From the NCBI GenBank assembly GCA_964469555.1, contig CAYYAQ010000210.1:1-7425 (forward strand): DNA of 7,425 nt, in the 5' to 3' direction. Below the pieces are notes generated by a model that searched no databases, had not been told where the DNA came from, and saw only the letters and a list, made by a program, of their open reading frames with translations. Shown one piece after another: positions 5,291-7,425 of this stretch (its first letter is position 1; every line of letters begins with the position of its first letter). The stretch comes from CAYYAQ01 sp964469555 (GTDB lineage Bacteria; Planctomycetota; UBA1135; UBA2386). Position numbers and translations under genes: made by a program.

Positions 5291-6985
5291 TCACTTCTTG
5301 TCGAAGAACTCTTCGAACCCGAATGTGCGGAACGGCTGGTAGGGCGCGTCCCACATGTCCGCCGCGAGGTCGTCGACAGCGATGTCGAGGCTCATCTGGT
5401 TGGCGCGGAAGATGATCGTGTGTTCCGTCGTGCCGTGCGCGGCCGTCTGGAGAAGTCGAACCATCTCCTTCGTGCCGATCTTCTTCTCCTGGCGGTTCCA
5501 CGATTCGACCAGGTGCATCCCGGCTTCGTATCGCCACCGCGACGAGAAGTACGGCGTCTTGCCGAATGCCCGGCCTGGCTTGTCCGCGTGGACGCCGTAC
5601 TTCAGGAAGTGGTTCGTGGCCATGATCATGGTCTTGGCTCGTGGACGCACTTCACCTGGTAGGCGCATGGCGCCGCCGAACCGGTCACCCTCGAACACGA
5701 ACGCGGGCGATGCCTGATCGCGGAAGGGCAGCGCGAACAGGATGATGCAACCCGGGCCGCAACTTCCGCTGCCGGACGACCGGTGAGCCTTGATCAAGCT
5801 GGTGATCGCTTGTGGCACCGCCTCGCCCGAGACGTTCTCGAGAATGAACCGTTGGATCCACGAGATCGGCACCAGGCTGTCCTCGACGGGGCCCGGTCCA
5901 GTCTGTCCGGCGTTCTCCATGCTGTAGAGCCCGTCTTCGTTGATCCCGGTGATCGTGCCGACGAACCCGGGCCACATGAGATTGAGGTATCGCTTCTTGG
6001 TCTTGTCCTCTTGGTCGACAGCGATAACGACGAAGTGACTCACTGTTGTCTTGCGGACGTCGACCTCTCCGTCCATGTTGCGACCGGCTATGAGGCCGCC
6101 CTTGACGTCGGTGCCTTCGGTGTGCGCGCCCCAGAAGGCGTACTGCGTGCAGCTCGATCGCATCGCGCGTGTTTCGATGTAGGCGTTGATCGCGAGGAGG
6201 TCCGTGCGATCGAAGTCGCGACCGAGGGAGCGGACCCGCATGTCGATTCTGCTCGCCTTCATGCCAGCGATGACCGCATCGATTTCGGTGAGGAAGGCGG
6301 TTGGGTAGCGGAAGTTTGTCTGTAGAAAGGGTACGAACGTCGTCTGGTACTTCTTCGCCGACTTGAACTTGTCTTCGAGAATGTAGAACTCGAAGAAGTC
6401 GAGGATCTGTCGACCGAGCAGAGCACCGTGGGCGTGACCGCGCTTCTTCTCGTCGCCGCGGAGGCGAAGGACGGGGAGGCCCTTCACTTTGGTGAGCGTC
6501 GAACCCTGTATCGCTCGGTACTGAAACGGCGTGGTCTTGCGCAGCCCGATCTTGATGTTCGCGGACGCCGTGCGCAGATCGATCGGATCGATCCACCCCG
6601 ATGTCTCCGCGCAAAACCAGCCGAGGGGCTCCGAGGGATCGAATCCGAGCTTGCCGTCGTGATTGACGTCCTGGTAGGCGACCACGCTGTAGTGCCCCGG
6701 CGTGAGACCTTTGCACTCGAACTTCCCGTCGTCCGTCAAGAGCTCGTCGGTCGGCGCCAGATGGTAGAAGTCGTGCTTGCTGAGCTTTTGCGCTCGACCT
6801 CCTTTCGTCGTGTGCAGTCGGTAGCAGCGTACGACGATCGGGCCGGCGAGGGCGTCTCCCTTGTCCTTGGACGCGCCTGTTACCTCGCCACGGATCGTGA
6901 AGGTCTTTCCGGTCGCTCCGTCCTGCGCGACGGGTACTTGAGTGACGATGGTCGCGAGAGCGAGGAAACCAGGGGCGAGGATCAT
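5291..6985 (-). CDS. Secreted C45-like Ntn-hydrolase with N-terminal beta-type domain
   Basis: A 564-residue exported protein. Residues 1-20 (MILAPGFLALATIVTQVPVA) form a signal peptide. Residues about 27-150 make a small beta-type domain with FECKGLTPGHYSVVAYQDVN and a calcium-loop-like D106-V-N108-H-D110-G stretch followed by EPLG, resembling DUF2141 or a carboxypeptidase-regulatory fold. Residues about 168-560 match the C45 acyltransferase/hydrolase pattern: GHAHGALLGRQI, then SSCTQYAFWGAHTEG with presumed nucleophile C279, GGLIAGRNMDG (N303), MWPGFVGTITGINEDGL (338-353) and ATNHFLKYG. In that family the chain cuts itself before Cys to free an N-terminal nucleophile acting on amide bonds; that this member does so is inferred. 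The ATG at 6985-6983 is chosen because it starts the signal peptide and overlaps the uxaE stop as ATGA; longer readings to 7183 are Arg-rich antisense-like sequence inside uxaE. The substrate is unknown. Confidence 0.8.
   Translation of the reverse strand: MILAPGFLALATIVTQVPVAQDGATGKTFTIRGEVTGASKDKGDALAGPIVVRCYRLHTTKGGRAQKLSKHDFYHLAPTDELLTDDGKFECKGLTPGHYSVVAYQDVNHDGKLGFDPSEPLGWFCAETSGWIDPIDLRTASANIKIGLRKTTPFQYRAIQGSTLTKVKGLPVLRLRGDEKKRGHAHGALLGRQILDFFEFYILEDKFKSAKKYQTTFVPFLQTNFRYPTAFLTEIDAVIAGMKASRIDMRVRSLGRDFDRTDLLAINAYIETRAMRSSCTQYAFWGAHTEGTDVKGGLIAGRNMDGEVDVRKTTVSHFVVIAVDQEDKTKKRYLNLMWPGFVGTITGINEDGLYSMENAGQTGPGPVEDSLVPISWIQRFILENVSGEAVPQAITSLIKAHRSSGSGSCGPGCIILFALPFRDQASPAFVFEGDRFGGAMRLPGEVRPRAKTMIMATNHFLKYGVHADKPGRAFGKTPYFSSRWRYEAGMHLVESWNRQEKKIGTKEMVRLLQTAAHGTTEHTIIFRANQMSLDIAVDDLAADMWDAPYQPFRTFGFEEFFDKK
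6982..6985 (-). promoter_or_regulatory. ATGA stop/start overlap coupling uxaE to the C45-like gene
   Basis: On the minus strand the TGA of uxaE and the ATG of the secreted hydrolase share two bases. GGAG (6991-6988) is only two bases before the ATG, too close for normal initiation, so restart by the terminating ribosome is the likeliest route. Confidence 0.7.
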
Positions 6986-7425
6986 GACTCCAGCAACTCG
7001 ATATGGCGGCCCAGGTGCTCTGCGACGAGTTCGCAGTGCAGGCCTTCGTGGGTGTTGAGTGCGCCAAGGATGCGCTCCTTGAACGGCGTGCCTCCCTGGC
7101 TCTTGCCCGACGTGAGGACGGATCCGTATGTGACGTGCAGGATCTGACGTCCCGCGTCCTCGTCGAGGTAGGCGCGCTCCCATTGGGTGGCTGTTGGTTC
7201 CGCCGGCACGTCATCGAGTCGCCCGGAGATGTGGTACGTCGCCCGGTCTGTCTCGAATCGTCCGCGACTGAATGCGACGATCTCCCGGAACAGGTCCGGC
7301 TCGGTGCGGCACACGACGCGCAACGCTTCGAGGTAGCTCGTCCCCGCGGTCTTGACGTGGAGGTGTTCCCCGCTGATGCGACCCATGATCGGATACACGC
7401 CAAACTTGTCCGAGCCGCTGTGGAT
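6982..7425 (-). CDS. uxaE: Tagaturonate epimerase family protein (UxaE), C-terminal 147 residues
   Basis: The frame is open to the right edge, so the start lies outside the window; members of this family are roughly 450-500 residues. The visible part begins IHSGSDKFGVYPIMGRISG and continues HVKTAGTSYLEALRVV, a very characteristic stretch of the UxaE family first described in Thermotoga maritima, where the enzyme interconverts D-tagaturonate and D-fructuronate in hexuronate breakdown. Later segments include LFREIVAFSRGRFETDRATYHIS and the ending LVAEHLGRHIELLES. An internal GTG at 7398 is not the true start, since conserved residues lie upstream of it. Its TGA (6984-6982) overlaps the ATG of the next gene by two bases (ATGA), so the two are probably one operon with translational coupling. 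No other uronate genes are visible, so pathway membership rests on family identity. Confidence 0.82.
   Translation of the reverse strand: MHSGSDKFGVYPIMGRISGEHLHVKTAGTSYLEALRVVCRTEPDLFREIVAFSRGRFETDRATYHISGRLDDVPAEPTATQWERAYLDEDAGRQILHVTYGSVLTSGKSQGGTPFKERILGALNTHEGLHCELVAEHLGRHIELLES

Noticed and set aside
6986..7183. Extending the C45-like protein upstream to 7183
   Set aside because: The added 66 residues are Arg/Pro-rich out-of-frame uxaE sequence and would hide the signal peptide that begins at the ATG 6985.
5685..7403. A 572-codon minus-strand frame overlapping the C45-like gene and uxaE
   Set aside because: It is the same strand in another frame, extremely Arg/Ser-rich, with no motif; the overlapped frames carry clear family motifs.

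Overview
This window is GC-rich, densely coding bacterial chromosome. The long-form SppA, a secreted toroid protein, a UxaE-type hexuronate epimerase and weak ribosome binding sites together fit Planctomycetota or a related group. That assignment is an inference from gene content and style; no rRNA or marker gene is present. I see no tRNA, rRNA, CRISPR array, insertion sequence or phage gene.

Layout. Four genes read rightward: (1) the C-terminal part of a prenyltransferase/squalene-oxidase-type alpha/alpha-toroid protein with two Gly/Arg-rich inserts (to 1300); (2) a tandem-GNAT N-acetyltransferase starting at GTG (1389-2414); (3) a full-length SppA-type signal peptide peptidase with both catalytic residues (2527-4374); (4) a HAD-IIA (NagD-like) phosphatase starting at GTG (4462-5289). 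Two genes read leftward: the C-terminal third of a tagaturonate epimerase (UxaE) entering from the right edge (7425-6982), followed with an ATGA stop/start overlap by a secreted protein that joins a small beta-type domain to a C45-like Ntn-hydrolase domain (6985-5291). The two sets converge at 5287-5293, where only one base separates the two stop codons.

How the genes relate. The rightward genes are separated by gaps of 88, 112 and 87 bases and share no obvious pathway, so they look like ordinary neighbours rather than one system. The leftward pair is tightly coupled and is the most suggestive association: cytoplasmic hexuronate isomerisation next to a secreted amide hydrolase or acyltransferase. 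I find no convincing new defence or mobile system. The points most worth a second look are the coupled uxaE/C45 pair, the Gly/Arg-rich inserts of the toroid protein, the contested start of sppA, and a short coding-like frame that overlaps the HAD start codon.
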